Below, one piece after another: positions 16,268 through 24,956 of a stretch of 32,725 nt of DNA (positions are counted from its first letter, which is position 1; each line of letters opens with the position of its first letter). The notes beneath the pieces are model-generated. The model was not told the DNA's origin, did no database searches, and worked only from the letters and a program-made list of their open reading frames with translations. The translations under genes and the position numbers were made by a program. The DNA lies in the NCBI GenBank assembly GCA_028700975.1, contig JAQVRQ010000001.1, forward strand, positions 39,216 to 71,940, read 5' to 3'. The stretch comes from Bacteroidales bacterium. Lineage in GTDB: Bacteria > Bacteroidota > Bacteroidia > Bacteroidales > UBA932.

Positions 16268-19240
16268 TTATCTGGTCTGTTTAACTATTCCTTTGTTTTT
16301 TCTTCCGTCAATAAAAATATAGAGAGGTTTGGGAAAGCTAACAACTCTAAGGAATTTGCTTTCGTATTTTGCATTCATTGCGTTTAGTTTCTCAAAGTCA
16401 AGAATTCCATCATTTTTAAAAGGGTTTATTGTGAGGTATCCTATGCCGAATGATGTTAGGTTCTGAAAGAAGTGTGTTCCTTGACTTGGTTCAATTTGAA
16501 AATTTTTAAGACCACATTCAATTATTACTTTTGCTTCAGATATATGAGGCCATTTTACCGGTATTCCCAACCAAGGGTCACTTGAACCCCATCTTCCTGG
16601 ACCAACAAGAATATAGCCTTTGTTTTCACTTTTATACTGTTTGTTCAATAGATCAATCTCATCTGCCATCTCTTTTGTCTTTGCACTGTCAAAATGCTCT
16701 TCTCTTACATAGATAATATCTGTAACTCTATCTATCATCCCTGCGCCGAGTGCTCTCTGAGAATAAATAATTGAATCAGAGAGATCTATTTTTTCCCAAT
16801 CAAGAGATTTATTATCAAGACTCTCAGTAACAGGTCTAATTTGAAGAAAATTAAATATTTTGTCCTCTCCATAAGGAACATCCATATTTACTGCAAATTC
16901 AATTTCTACAGCAGATCTCATCTCCTTTTGACAAATTTCAAGCAAATCACTTAGCATTTCAGCTAATGGTAGAGTATCGTATTTGAGTATATGAGAAAAG
17001 GTTATTATTTTACGTCCATCTTCAAAGTTATTATCAACGATTCTCTGATTGTTCATATCCCAGGTAGAGGCTACATAGTTCATATTCCTGAAATTTTTGG
17101 CGTTGTTAATTGTGAATTTTCCCAAATTAACTGCATCATTGATGGATGTTTTAAATTTTTCAGGTTTGAGATCAAGAGCGTACATCTCATTCTGTGTCTC
17201 ATTAAGGGCCAAGGAAGGAGTTGAGAGTTGGAGTATGTGTTTTGGATGCTTTGGAGAGAATCTCAATGTTTTTCCTCCCTCAACAACAAGTTTTCCGAGG
17301 CCGAATGCTAGGTTAACTATCCCATCTTCTGATTTTTCAGAACCGATTGGATAGAAGTTAATGGATCTTGCAACACCGGATAGAGTGGGGAAGAAGTATC
17401 CGGAGTCTTCTGTTCCGCATACATCTTGAAGTACCACAGCCATCTTTTCCTCACTCAAAAGATTTGAAGTTGCCTGAATGTAAGATCTACTGGCCGAAAA
17501 ATAGACTGAAGCATATACACTTTTTATTGCTTTACCAAGAAGTCTAAGCATTTGGTCTTTGTTCTTAGTAAGAGGAATCATATAAGTAGAATAAATTCCA
17601 GCGAAAGGTTGATAATGAGAATCTTCAAGCTTAGAACTTGACCTTACAGCTATTGGGCTGGTAGCATTATCAATAAAAACTCTTAGATCTTGGACAAGAG
17701 ATTCTGGCAACCTTGAACTTACAAATTCAGATAATATCTCTTCATCGGATATGTCAGAATTAATAACATATTGAAGACCATTTACCTTAATAAAATCATC
17801 AAAATAATCCGTTGCAATTACAGCACTCCTAGGAATAAGTATCTTAATACCAGGGTATTTATTAAGCAGATTGTATTTCTGCAACATATTATTTATAAAG
17901 GCAAGTCCTCTGGCTTTACCACCCAGTGAGCCCTCTCCAATTCTAGCAAACCATATATATTTACTATATGTAGAGGGATCAAACCTAGCAACCACCCCGT
18001 GACCGAGTAGTATTCTATAGTCTACAATTGCCTGAACAATATATTTTCTTAATTGATCTGTATCTTTGAAATGGCTTTTATCAGCTTTTCGAATTTTTGA
18101 AGCGAGAGAGAAAAGTCCTCTTGAATACATCCATTTTGAAAGTCTGTTTCTTGAGCCGTGAAAGAGAAGAACTTCTTCAGGAATATCCATAACAATGTGC
18201 TGCAAATCTCTTAAATCTCGGGCCCTTCCTAAAATTTCACCATTTTCGAGATCTCTGAATACAAAGTCCCCAAAAAGAAACTCTTCACTAATGTAGTCGC
18301 TTAATTCAATAAGCAGTGTTTTTGAGTACTTCTGCAAAAAACCAACACCTAACTCTTTGGCAACGCCTCTCATACTCTCTTGAGATGATTGCATTAAGAT
18401 GGGCATATGTGGGTTATCAAGCTTTATCATCCGACAAAGATCTACCCCTGCATCCATCTTCTCAGTATGTGATGGATCATTTTTATTTATAACAAAAGCT
18501 ACATCTGAAATTATTCCAAGTAGATTTTGTTTGTATTTATCGTATAGCTCAACAGCCTCGGAGTAATTAGTAGCTAAGAGAATTTTTGGTCTGGCTCTTT
18601 TCCTTAACTTTTGCTGTTGTTCGTTAAGTGCCTCTTTAAGAAACTCCGCACTTTGCTGAAGAACAAGTTTGTACAAGGCGGGTAAATATGTAGAATAATA
18701 TCTTATTGAGTCTTCAACAAGCAGAATCGCCTGTACGCCTGTCCCCAAAATATCATCGTCTGCATTTATTCTATCTTCAAATAATTTAATTATGGCTAGA
18801 ATAAGGTCTGCGTTTCCTTGCCAGCTAAAAATATAGTCAATTCCAGATTTGTCCTGACTATCGATTATTTTATATAACTCTTTGGAAAAATGGGTTAATA
18901 ATACGAACGGGATAGTTGTACCTCTCCTTTTAAGTTGCCTGGAAAACCGGAAAACATCCAATTCACCAACATTGAACATACTTATTATAAGGTCAAACTC
19001 GTGTTCTCCTGCAAGAATTTTTGCTGCTTCATTTGAAGATGTAACCCACGTAAATGAAGGCGGATTACTAAGGTTCAGATCTACGTACTCTTTGTATATC
19101 TGAACCTCAATCCTTCCATCTTCTTCTAGAGTATATGCATCATAGCTGCTGCAAATCATAAGTACTCTTCGTACCCTTCTTTGCATAAGATTTTTATAAT
19201 TTATCCTTACGCTTTTTTGACTTATTTTGCTATGTGGCAT
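16268..19240 (-). CDS. Receiver-like / PEP-synthase-type ATP-grasp fusion protein
   Basis: 990 residues. (a) 20-165: degenerate receiver-like fold, with Met where the phospho-Asp should be (IISMFN). (b) 170-330: second receiver with acidic pair E175-D176 (LVEDS), candidate phospho-Asp D246 (IISDVAF), S285 and K304. (c) 340-805: pyruvate-phosphate dikinase N-terminal ATP-binding domain with GEGSLGGKARGL (435-446), RSSSKLED (533-540), EIEFAVN and QIRPV. (d) 806-990: C-terminal module with VGPGRWGSSDPW and SQGTHFF. I find no swivelling phosphohistidine domain (GGxxSHxAI) and no PEP/pyruvate barrel, so it is not a complete PEP synthase. Often annotated as PEP/pyruvate-binding protein. The next gene's ATG follows its stop without a gap. 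Substrate unknown. Confidence 0.82.
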   Translation of the reverse strand: MPHSKISQKSVRINYKNLMQRRVRRVLMICSSYDAYTLEEDGRIEVQIYKEYVDLNLSNPPSFTWVTSSNEAAKILAGEHEFDLIISMFNVGELDVFRFSRQLKRRGTTIPFVLLTHFSKELYKIIDSQDKSGIDYIFSWQGNADLILAIIKLFEDRINADDDILGTGVQAILLVEDSIRYYSTYLPALYKLVLQQSAEFLKEALNEQQQKLRKRARPKILLATNYSEAVELYDKYKQNLLGIISDVAFVINKNDPSHTEKMDAGVDLCRMIKLDNPHMPILMQSSQESMRGVAKELGVGFLQKYSKTLLIELSDYISEEFLFGDFVFRDLENGEILGRARDLRDLQHIVMDIPEEVLLFHGSRNRLSKWMYSRGLFSLASKIRKADKSHFKDTDQLRKYIVQAIVDYRILLGHGVVARFDPSTYSKYIWFARIGEGSLGGKARGLAFINNMLQKYNLLNKYPGIKILIPRSAVIATDYFDDFIKVNGLQYVINSDISDEEILSEFVSSRLPESLVQDLRVFIDNATSPIAVRSSSKLEDSHYQPFAGIYSTYMIPLTKNKDQMLRLLGKAIKSVYASVYFSASRSYIQATSNLLSEEKMAVVLQDVCGTEDSGYFFPTLSGVARSINFYPIGSEKSEDGIVNLAFGLGKLVVEGGKTLRFSPKHPKHILQLSTPSLALNETQNEMYALDLKPEKFKTSINDAVNLGKFTINNAKNFRNMNYVASTWDMNNQRIVDNNFEDGRKIITFSHILKYDTLPLAEMLSDLLEICQKEMRSAVEIEFAVNMDVPYGEDKIFNFLQIRPVTESLDNKSLDWEKIDLSDSIIYSQRALGAGMIDRVTDIIYVREEHFDSAKTKEMADEIDLLNKQYKSENKGYILVGPGRWGSSDPWLGIPVKWPHISEAKVIIECGLKNFQIEPSQGTHFFQNLTSFGIGYLTINPFKNDGILDFEKLNAMNAKYESKFLRVVSFPKPLYIFIDGRKNKGIVKQTR

Positions 19241-19256
19241 ATAAATACATTAAAAC

Positions 19257-20102
19257 CTATTTTGTATAGTCATAAAATCCTTTTCCAGTTTTTCTGCCAA
19301 GCAGATTTGCCCTTACCATCTTTTTTAACAGAGGATGAGCTCTATATTTGGAATCACCAAACTCCTTGTAAAGTACCTCCATAATAGCAAGGCAAACATC
19401 GAGCCCGATTAAATCCCCAAGAGCAAGTGGACCCATTGGATGATTAGCACCAAGTTTCATAGCTTCATCTATCTCCTCTGCAGTTGCAACACCATCTGCT
19501 AAAATTGAAATACCCTCATTAACCAAAGGAATTAGTACCCTGTTAACAACAAATCCAGGTGCTTCGTTCACAGATACAGGTGTCTTTCCTGCTTTTATTG
19601 CTAAATCTGTAACATATTGCTGTACTTCGTCTGATGTCAGTTGACCTCTTATCACTTCAACAAGTTTCATTACGGGAGCCGGATTAAAGAAGTGCATCCC
19701 GATAACTCTTTCTGGCCTTTTGGTAGATGCTGCAATTTCTGTAATTGATAATGAAGATGTGTTAGATGCAAGAATGGTTTCAGGTTTACATAACTTATCA
19801 AGGATCCCAAAAACCTCTCTTTTTATCTCAATTGTTTCCAGAATAGCCTCTACAACAATATCTGCATCTGCACAAGATTCATAGTCAGTTGTTCCGGTTA
19901 TTTGGGATAGAATTTTATCCATTTGCTCCTGTTGCATCTTTCCTTTTTCTACAAGTCTGGAGAGGTTTTTACGAATAATCCTCTCACCGGAGTCAAGTTC
20001 GGCTTTGTTGTATCCTTTCATTATAACGGATATACCCGCCTGGGCAAAAGCTTGCACAATTCCACTGCCCATTGTGCCGGTACCAATAACTGCTGCTTTC
20101 AT
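19257..20102 (-). CDS. 3-hydroxyacyl-CoA (3-hydroxybutyryl-CoA) dehydrogenase
   Basis: 281 residues, the length of single-function HBD enzymes. NAD-binding GTGTMGSGI at 7-15; catalytic set S117 (NTSSLS), H137 (GMHFFNP), E149 (MKLVEV) and N187 (PGFVVNR) all present. Interconverts 3-hydroxyacyl-CoA and 3-ketoacyl-CoA, in butyrate-type metabolism or beta-oxidation. C-terminal domain ends [13 protein letters not shown], complete. Twenty-two bases separate it from the crotonase gene upstream, its functional partner for the two middle steps; thiolase and acyl-CoA dehydrogenase are not in the window. Direction (synthesis or oxidation) cannot be told. Confidence 0.92.
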   Translation of the reverse strand: MKAAVIGTGTMGSGIVQAFAQAGISVIMKGYNKAELDSGERIIRKNLSRLVEKGKMQQEQMDKILSQITGTTDYESCADADIVVEAILETIEIKREVFGILDKLCKPETILASNTSSLSITEIAASTKRPERVIGMHFFNPAPVMKLVEVIRGQLTSDEVQQYVTDLAIKAGKTPVSVNEAPGFVVNRVLIPLVNEGISILADGVATAEEIDEAMKLGANHPMGPLALGDLIGLDVCLAIMEVLYKEFGDSKYRAHPLLKKMVRANLLGRKTGKGFYDYTK

Positions 20103-20124
20103 ATTTAACTGATTGAATTAATAA

Positions 20125-20904
20125 TTATCTATTTTTAAATTCAGGCTTGCGTTTTTGGAGGAATGCCTCCATACCCTCTTTTTGATCCGATGTGCTAAAA
20201 CAGCTTCCAAATAATCTGTTCTCTAGATTGGTAGACTCTTCAGTAGGGAAGTCTGTTGCATAATTCATTATCTTTTTTGATAACCTTACTGCAATAGGTG
20301 CTTTGGATGCAAAAGAGTTTGCCATCTGTAGAGCAGTGCTCATCAGTTCAGAGGGTTGTACAATTTTATTTACCAGTCCGATAGATAGAGCTTCTGCTGC
20401 ATCTATTACCCTTCCGGAGAAAATCAATTCCTTTGCTTTAGCAGGCCCGATAAGCTTTGTCATTCTCACTGTACCTCCAAATCCGGGTGTAATGCCGAGA
20501 CCCACTTCTGGTTGTCCGAATTTTGCATTTTCGGATGCAATCCTAATATCGCAAGAGATAGCAAGTTCACACCCCCCACCAAGGGCAAAGCCGTTTACAG
20601 CTGCTATAACAGGTTTTTCTGCCGTCTCAATTCTCCTAAAGAGGTCTGTTCCTCTTTTCCCGAAAGCCTCACCCTCTGCAGAGCTTAGGTTTGCCATCTC
20701 CTGAATATCTGCACCAGCAACAAATGCTCTTCCCTCTCCTGTTATGATTATTGCAAGTATTTCGTCGTCCTCTTCTGCTTTATCTAGTACAGCAGATAGT
20801 TCAGATAAAATTGTTGAATTTAATGCGTTTAGAGCAGATGGATTATTAATTGTAATAATACCAATATGATCCTCTTTATATAGTGATACAAATTGGAGAT
20901 TCAT
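20125..20904 (-). CDS. Enoyl-CoA hydratase/crotonase
   Basis: 259 residues. Crotonase fold with oxyanion-hole segment AGADIQEM (63-70) and GGGCELAISCD, and both catalytic glutamates E113 (GCEL) and E133 (QPEVGLG). Hydrates trans-2-enoyl-CoA to 3-hydroxyacyl-CoA, which the next gene's product would oxidise. Two Glu residues favour hydratase over isomerase or other crotonases. First gene of a five-gene minus-strand run (crotonase, dehydrogenase, ATP-grasp protein, PurF paralog, AraC). An inverted repeat GTGTTAC...GTAACAC lies just upstream of its ATG. Confidence 0.92.
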   Translation of the reverse strand: MNLQFVSLYKEDHIGIITINNPSALNALNSTILSELSAVLDKAEEDDEILAIIITGEGRAFVAGADIQEMANLSSAEGEAFGKRGTDLFRRIETAEKPVIAAVNGFALGGGCELAISCDIRIASENAKFGQPEVGLGITPGFGGTVRMTKLIGPAKAKELIFSGRVIDAAEALSIGLVNKIVQPSELMSTALQMANSFASKAPIAVRLSKKIMNYATDFPTEESTNLENRLFGSCFSTSDQKEGMEAFLQKRKPEFKNR

Positions 20905-20907
20905 AAT

Positions 20908-20944
20908 GTGTTACTTTGTTTAGTTTGAACCATAAAGGTAACAC
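20908..20944 (-). promoter_or_regulatory. Inverted repeat and weak -7 element upstream of the crotonase gene
   Basis: GTGTTAC (20908-20914) and GTAACAC (20938-20944) are perfect complements 23 bases apart, starting four bases from the ATG. Minus strand TACCTTTA (20933-20940), one base off TAnnTTTG, overlaps the far arm. Could be an operator or a leader hairpin; unproven. Confidence 0.3.
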
Positions 20945-20981
20945 TTTTGAACAATATTTCATCTACCATTAATCAAAGAGA

Positions 20982-22013
20982 TTATGCGCCAGAAAATAAG
21001 ATGGTGTAAAACAGATATATCAGACCTGAAATAACCATTGTAGCAGGAATTGTAAATATCCAGGCAGCAACAATATTCTTTGCGGTGGCCCATTTAACGG
21101 AAGCAACCCCTTTTGTAAGTCCAACACCAATTATTGAACCGGTTATTGTGTGAGTTGTACTTACCGGGATACCTCCAAGAGCTGTTCCAATAAGAGTTAG
21201 TGCTCCCGCTGTTTCAGCGCTAAAGCCCTGTACAGGTTTAAGTTTTGCAAGTCCATCTCCCAATGTTCGTATAACTTTCCATCCTCCTGTTATTGTTCCT
21301 AGTGCGATGACTGAATAGCAGGTTATAATAAGCCAAAAAGGTACATGAAATTCTCCGGTATTGTTGTAAAGATAATTATCAATAAATGAATTTGTTCCAG
21401 ATACGCTGAAAAGAAGAATTGCTATTATCCCCATAGTTTTTTGCGCATCATTTCCGCCGTGTCCTAATGAAAATATAGCAGATGAAAAGAGTTGCATAAC
21501 TTTAAAAACCCTTTCAACTTTCAACGGGTGCTTCCTCTTAAATATTAGCATTGTAAATGCCATTAATACGAAGCTTAGCACCGACCCAATAAGAGGGGAG
21601 AGAACAATGAAAAGAGCAATTTTGACTATTCCTGCAGCAACTAATGCATTGCTCCCAAATACAAACCAGGCTGGTCCTATCATTCCTCCAATTAGTGCGT
21701 GTGAAACGCTTATTGGTAAACCGTAATGGGTACACACCCATACCCAGACAACGGCTCCAATCAGGGCAGAAAGGATTAAAGGTGGAGTAACAATGTTTGG
21801 ATCAATTATGCCTTTACCAATAGTGTTAGCTACGTGAATCCCAAAAATAAAATATGCGGCAAAGTTCCAAAAAGCAGCCCAAAGTACAGCCATTCCAGGG
21901 GATAGAACTTTTGTTGAGACTATTGTTGCAATGGAGTTGGCTGCATCATTCATCCCATTGAGAAAGTCAAACAAAAGAGCTATTAATATGGCTACAACTA
22001 CTATTGTTAACAT
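20982..22013 (-). CDS. PiT-family inorganic phosphate transporter
   Basis: 343 residues, about ten hydrophobic segments, in the inner membrane. Two PiT half-repeats: N-terminal GMNDAANSIAT (20-30) and C-terminal GHGGNDAQKTMG; a further loop GGIPVSTTHTITGS is the family's C-terminal signature. Takes up phosphate (as metal-phosphate) using a cation gradient. Two bases separate it from the DUF47 gene upstream, the standard pairing for low-affinity phosphate uptake. Shorter than E. coli PitA (~500) because the central cytosolic loop is reduced, which is common in bacterial PiT proteins paired with DUF47. Confidence 0.93.
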   Translation of the reverse strand: MLTIVVVAILIALLFDFLNGMNDAANSIATIVSTKVLSPGMAVLWAAFWNFAAYFIFGIHVANTIGKGIIDPNIVTPPLILSALIGAVVWVWVCTHYGLPISVSHALIGGMIGPAWFVFGSNALVAAGIVKIALFIVLSPLIGSVLSFVLMAFTMLIFKRKHPLKVERVFKVMQLFSSAIFSLGHGGNDAQKTMGIIAILLFSVSGTNSFIDNYLYNNTGEFHVPFWLIITCYSVIALGTITGGWKVIRTLGDGLAKLKPVQGFSAETAGALTLIGTALGGIPVSTTHTITGSIIGVGLTKGVASVKWATAKNIVAAWIFTIPATMVISGLIYLFYTILFSGA

Positions 22014-22015
22014 AT

Positions 22016-22666
22016 CTATGCAAGTTTAATAATAATTGACCTTATACTATCTGCAATATCCTTTGCTCTATCCGTGGCATCTTCAAGACTCTGAACAATG
22101 TTTTTATTTTTAACCAGTTCAATTGCATCCCTCTCGTTTTGAAAAAGAAATGTATTGTACTCCTCGTACAATTCATCAACTTTATGTTCAATCTCCTTTA
22201 TCTTTTTACATTTAATTAGAATTTCGCTGTTTTTCTTTGCAATATTTTCCAGCTCTTTTGCTATGTCGCTAACCAATTTAGCATCTTCAAGGATGGAATC
22301 TACGATGATTATTAGGTCTTTGGAAGGAGAGGCAGGTTTATACATAACAAATTTCCTTGCAGCATCGTGAATAAAATCCAGAAAAGTATCAATTTTTGAT
22401 GCTAAAACGTGGATATCTTCTCTATCAAATGGTGTGACAAAAGTTTTGTTGAGTTCATCATATATTGTTGCAGCAATTTGATCGCCCTTTGTCTCTAGCT
22501 CCTTTATCCTCCTGTAGCTCTCTCTCTGAAGTTCGTAATTTGACTCAAGGTATAATCTTCTCAACTCCTCAGCGGCAGCCACAATGTTTTCTGTCTGAAG
22601 AATGTATAATGGGTAAAACTTTTTCTCTTTTACCACGAATAACTGGAAAAATCTATCAATTTTCAT
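22016..22666 (-). CDS. DUF47 (PhoU-like) phosphate transport regulator
   Basis: 216 residues from the ATG at 22666. All-helical protein of the DUF47/PhoU-like family: MKIDRFFQLFVVKEKKFYPL start, LETKGDQIA and DREDIHVLASKID (typical E/DxxxD metal-contact helices), and a second helical half with KIKEIEHKVDELYEEYN. DUF47 proteins are encoded before PiT transporters and are thought to tune their activity. An in-frame TTG at 22684 would extend the protein by six residues, but it overlaps the -7 promoter element, so the ATG is preferred. Cytosolic, no signal peptide. Confidence 0.9.
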   Translation of the reverse strand: MKIDRFFQLFVVKEKKFYPLYILQTENIVAAAEELRRLYLESNYELQRESYRRIKELETKGDQIAATIYDELNKTFVTPFDREDIHVLASKIDTFLDFIHDAARKFVMYKPASPSKDLIIIVDSILEDAKLVSDIAKELENIAKKNSEILIKCKKIKEIEHKVDELYEEYNTFLFQNERDAIELVKNKNIVQSLEDATDRAKDIADSIRSIIIKLA

Positions 22667-22680
22667 TTTTAAATGTTTTC

Positions 22681-22689
22681 GCAAAAATA
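22681..22689 (-). promoter_or_regulatory. Putative -7 element for DUF47-PiT
   Basis: Minus strand TATTTTTGC matches TAnnTTTGC. It ends 14 bases before the ATG at 22666, the same spacing as seen at queE. Confidence 0.55.
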
Positions 22690-22698
22690 TAGCGGGAT

Positions 22699-22721
22699 TT
22701 AGATTATTAAGAATAATCTAA
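22699..22721. promoter_or_regulatory. Perfect 10-bp palindrome over the -33 region of the DUF47-PiT promoter
   Basis: TTAGATTATT (22699-22708), spacer AAG, AATAATCTAA (22712-22721). Centre lies about 21 bases upstream of the -7 element, where the -33 box should be. The size and place fit a dimeric regulator's operator. No U-run follows, so a terminator is less likely. Confidence 0.4.
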
Positions 22722-22740
22722 GATTAAGAGGTGTAAAATT

Positions 22741-22770
22741 AACAAAAGCGTAACAAATATTGCTACGCTT
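22741..22770 (-). terminator. Probable terminator after htpG
   Basis: On the minus strand, AAGCGTA pairs with TACGCTT (22764-22770 with 22746-22752) around an 11-base loop, followed by TTTTGTT. It lies 27 bases beyond the htpG stop at 22797. Confidence 0.6.
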
Positions 22771-22796
22771 ATGTTAATCAATCTATTAAGAGGGGT

Positions 22797-24845
22797 CTAA
22801 CTAATTAGAGTTAGACTTCTTTTTACAAACTTATCTAGCTCAACTCCTTTAAGCATCCCGTTTGATAATAATGCAAGATCACAGACTTGTTTAAGAAGGT
22901 CGTTCTCTTTCCCAAACGATGAAAGAAGATTTTTTCTAGCACCATTTATCTCTTCAATTTCTTTCTCAAGTTTGCTCTTATTCTCTTTGATTGCAACATC
23001 AATTTCCTCCTCCTTCTTCCCTTTGTTCTTCTCATTAATCTCTTGAAGTTCCTTTTCAGGAGCAGATATTTTTAACTCAAAATCACTAATATCATTTGAC
23101 AAAGTTTCTGTTTTCAGTGCAAGAATCTTTTTTATTGCTGGATGATTATAGTTGACTATGATATTGTATGATTCAGGTAAAGAGCCATAGAAATTCATAC
23201 CACCATTCATAGCTGACATCTCTCTGTATCGTCTCATAAATTCGCTTCTGGTGATGAGTACAGCAGGCTCTGTTTCTCCTAGGTTCTCAACACTAACACT
23301 ATAATGGTTACCAGTTGGCAAGGCTGCTTCAAAAGCATTTGCAATATCTCTCTCCTCTGCTTGGGTTATTGCAGGCTTCTCCTTATCCTCTTTCTGGATG
23401 AGTTTATCAATATGATCCGAGTCAACTCTCATAAATGTTGAATCCTTAAATTTAGATTCAAGCAAGTTAACAAAGTGGGAATCAAGCTGACTATCAAAAA
23501 TTAATACGTCGTAGCCTCTGTTTTTAGCACTTTCAATAAAAGAGTATTGTTCCTGTATCTCTGTAGCATAGAGGTATACGACTTTTTTATTTTTATCAGT
23601 TTGTTCATTTTCAATGAGCAATTTGTACTCATCATAACTGAAAAATTTGTTTTCAGAATTCTTAAGTAATGAGAATTTCTCAGCACGATCATAAAACTTC
23701 TCATCAGTAAGCATCCCATATTCAATGAATATTTTTAAGTTATCCCATTTCTCTTCTAAGGATTTCCTGTCATTTTTAAATATCTCTTCGAGCCTGTCTG
23801 CAACCTTCTTTGTAATGTGAGATGAAATTTTCTTCACATTCGAATCGGACTGAAGATAACTTCTGGATACGTTAAGAGGAATATCTGGAGAGTCAATAAC
23901 ACCGTGAAGAAGGGTTAGAAAATCAGGAACAATGTTTTCAACAGAATCTGTTACGAATACCTGATTGCTATATAGTTGAATTTTATTTCTTGAAACCTCA
24001 ATTTTGTCTTTAATTTTTGGAAAATATAAAACACCCGTGAGATTAAACGGATAGTCAACATTCAGGTGTATGTAGAAAAGAGGGTCTTCTTGCATTGGAT
24101 ATAGCTCCCTGTAGAAGCTCATATAGTCTTCCTCTTTAAGATCCGCAGGTTTTTTGGTCCATAGAGGAGTTGGATTGTTGACAATCTTATCTTTTCCTGT
24201 TTCAACCTGTTTTCCATCTTTCCACTCAGTCTCCTTTCCAAATGAGATCTCAACAGGTAAAAATTTGCAATATTTGCTAAGAAGATAATTAATCTTCTCT
24301 TCTGTCGCATACTCCTTTGATTCGTCATCCAGGTATAGTATTATATCTGTTCCTCTCTCTTTACGTTTACCTTTTCCAATTTCATATGATGGATCTCCTT
24401 CGCAACTCCACTTGACAGGCTCAGCTCCCTCTTTCCAAGAGAGTGTCTGAATTTCAACTTTTTTTGAAACCATAAAAGAGGAATAAAAACCAAGTCCAAA
24501 ATGGCCAATGATATTATTCAGCTGATCTTTATATTTGTCAAGAAATTCACCGGCACTTGAGAAGGCTATCTGATTAATATATTTATTTACCTCCTCTTCT
24601 GTCATTCCTATACCATTGTCGCTTATAGTTAATGTCCCTTTTTTTGGATCGGAAGAAACCTTCACTCTAAGATCGCCCGTTTCGCCTTTAAGTTCACCTG
24701 AAGAGGCTAATGCTTTTAGTTTTTGAGTAGCGTCAACGGCGTTTGACACCAATTCCCTTAAAAAAATCTCGTGATCTGAGTATAGAAATTTTTTGATTAT
24801 TGGAAAGATGTTCTCGCTTGTTACGCCAATAGTCCCTTTTTGCAT
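22797..24845 (-). CDS. htpG: Hsp90-family chaperone HtpG
   Basis: 682 residues, complete. N-terminal GHKL ATPase: ELVSNAVDATQKL (ATP/Mg Asn), DNGIGMTEEE, GHFGLGFYSSFMV. Middle domain includes DSPDIPLNVSRSYLQ with the catalytic Arg of the middle loop, and the C-terminal dimerisation region ends with NGMLKGVELDKFVKR. A charged Lys/Glu-rich coiled stretch (about 600-660; EKNKGKKEEEID) is inserted in the C-terminal domain, as in other Bacteroidota HtpG. Cytosolic ATP-dependent chaperone. Monocistronic: terminators flank it on both sides. No recognisable heat-shock element was found upstream. Confidence 0.95.
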   Translation of the reverse strand: MQKGTIGVTSENIFPIIKKFLYSDHEIFLRELVSNAVDATQKLKALASSGELKGETGDLRVKVSSDPKKGTLTISDNGIGMTEEEVNKYINQIAFSSAGEFLDKYKDQLNNIIGHFGLGFYSSFMVSKKVEIQTLSWKEGAEPVKWSCEGDPSYEIGKGKRKERGTDIILYLDDESKEYATEEKINYLLSKYCKFLPVEISFGKETEWKDGKQVETGKDKIVNNPTPLWTKKPADLKEEDYMSFYRELYPMQEDPLFYIHLNVDYPFNLTGVLYFPKIKDKIEVSRNKIQLYSNQVFVTDSVENIVPDFLTLLHGVIDSPDIPLNVSRSYLQSDSNVKKISSHITKKVADRLEEIFKNDRKSLEEKWDNLKIFIEYGMLTDEKFYDRAEKFSLLKNSENKFFSYDEYKLLIENEQTDKNKKVVYLYATEIQEQYSFIESAKNRGYDVLIFDSQLDSHFVNLLESKFKDSTFMRVDSDHIDKLIQKEDKEKPAITQAEERDIANAFEAALPTGNHYSVSVENLGETEPAVLITRSEFMRRYREMSAMNGGMNFYGSLPESYNIIVNYNHPAIKKILALKTETLSNDISDFELKISAPEKELQEINEKNKGKKEEEIDVAIKENKSKLEKEIEEINGARKNLLSSFGKENDLLKQVCDLALLSNGMLKGVELDKFVKRSLTLIS

Positions 24846-24890
24846 AATATCTATTTTTATTAAATTGATTAATATTATTATTGATGCTTT

Positions 24891-24930
24891 AAAAAATCAA
24901 AAGGCATACCATTATTAAAATGGATGCCTT
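24891..24930 (-). terminator. Rho-independent terminator after the cysteine desulfidase gene
   Basis: Minus strand stem AAGGCAT-CCATT / AATGG-T-ATGCCTT (24901-24930), loop TTAAT, followed by TTGATTTTTT (24891-24900). It is 27 bases past the stop at 24957 and would insulate htpG from upstream transcription. Confidence 0.8.
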
Positions 24931-24956
24931 ACACTGACATTTAGTCATAAATTGTG

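Noticed and set aside
16268..19240. Calling the gene a true phosphoenolpyruvate synthase (ppsA)
   Set aside because: The phosphohistidine and PEP/pyruvate barrel domains needed for that reaction are not present.
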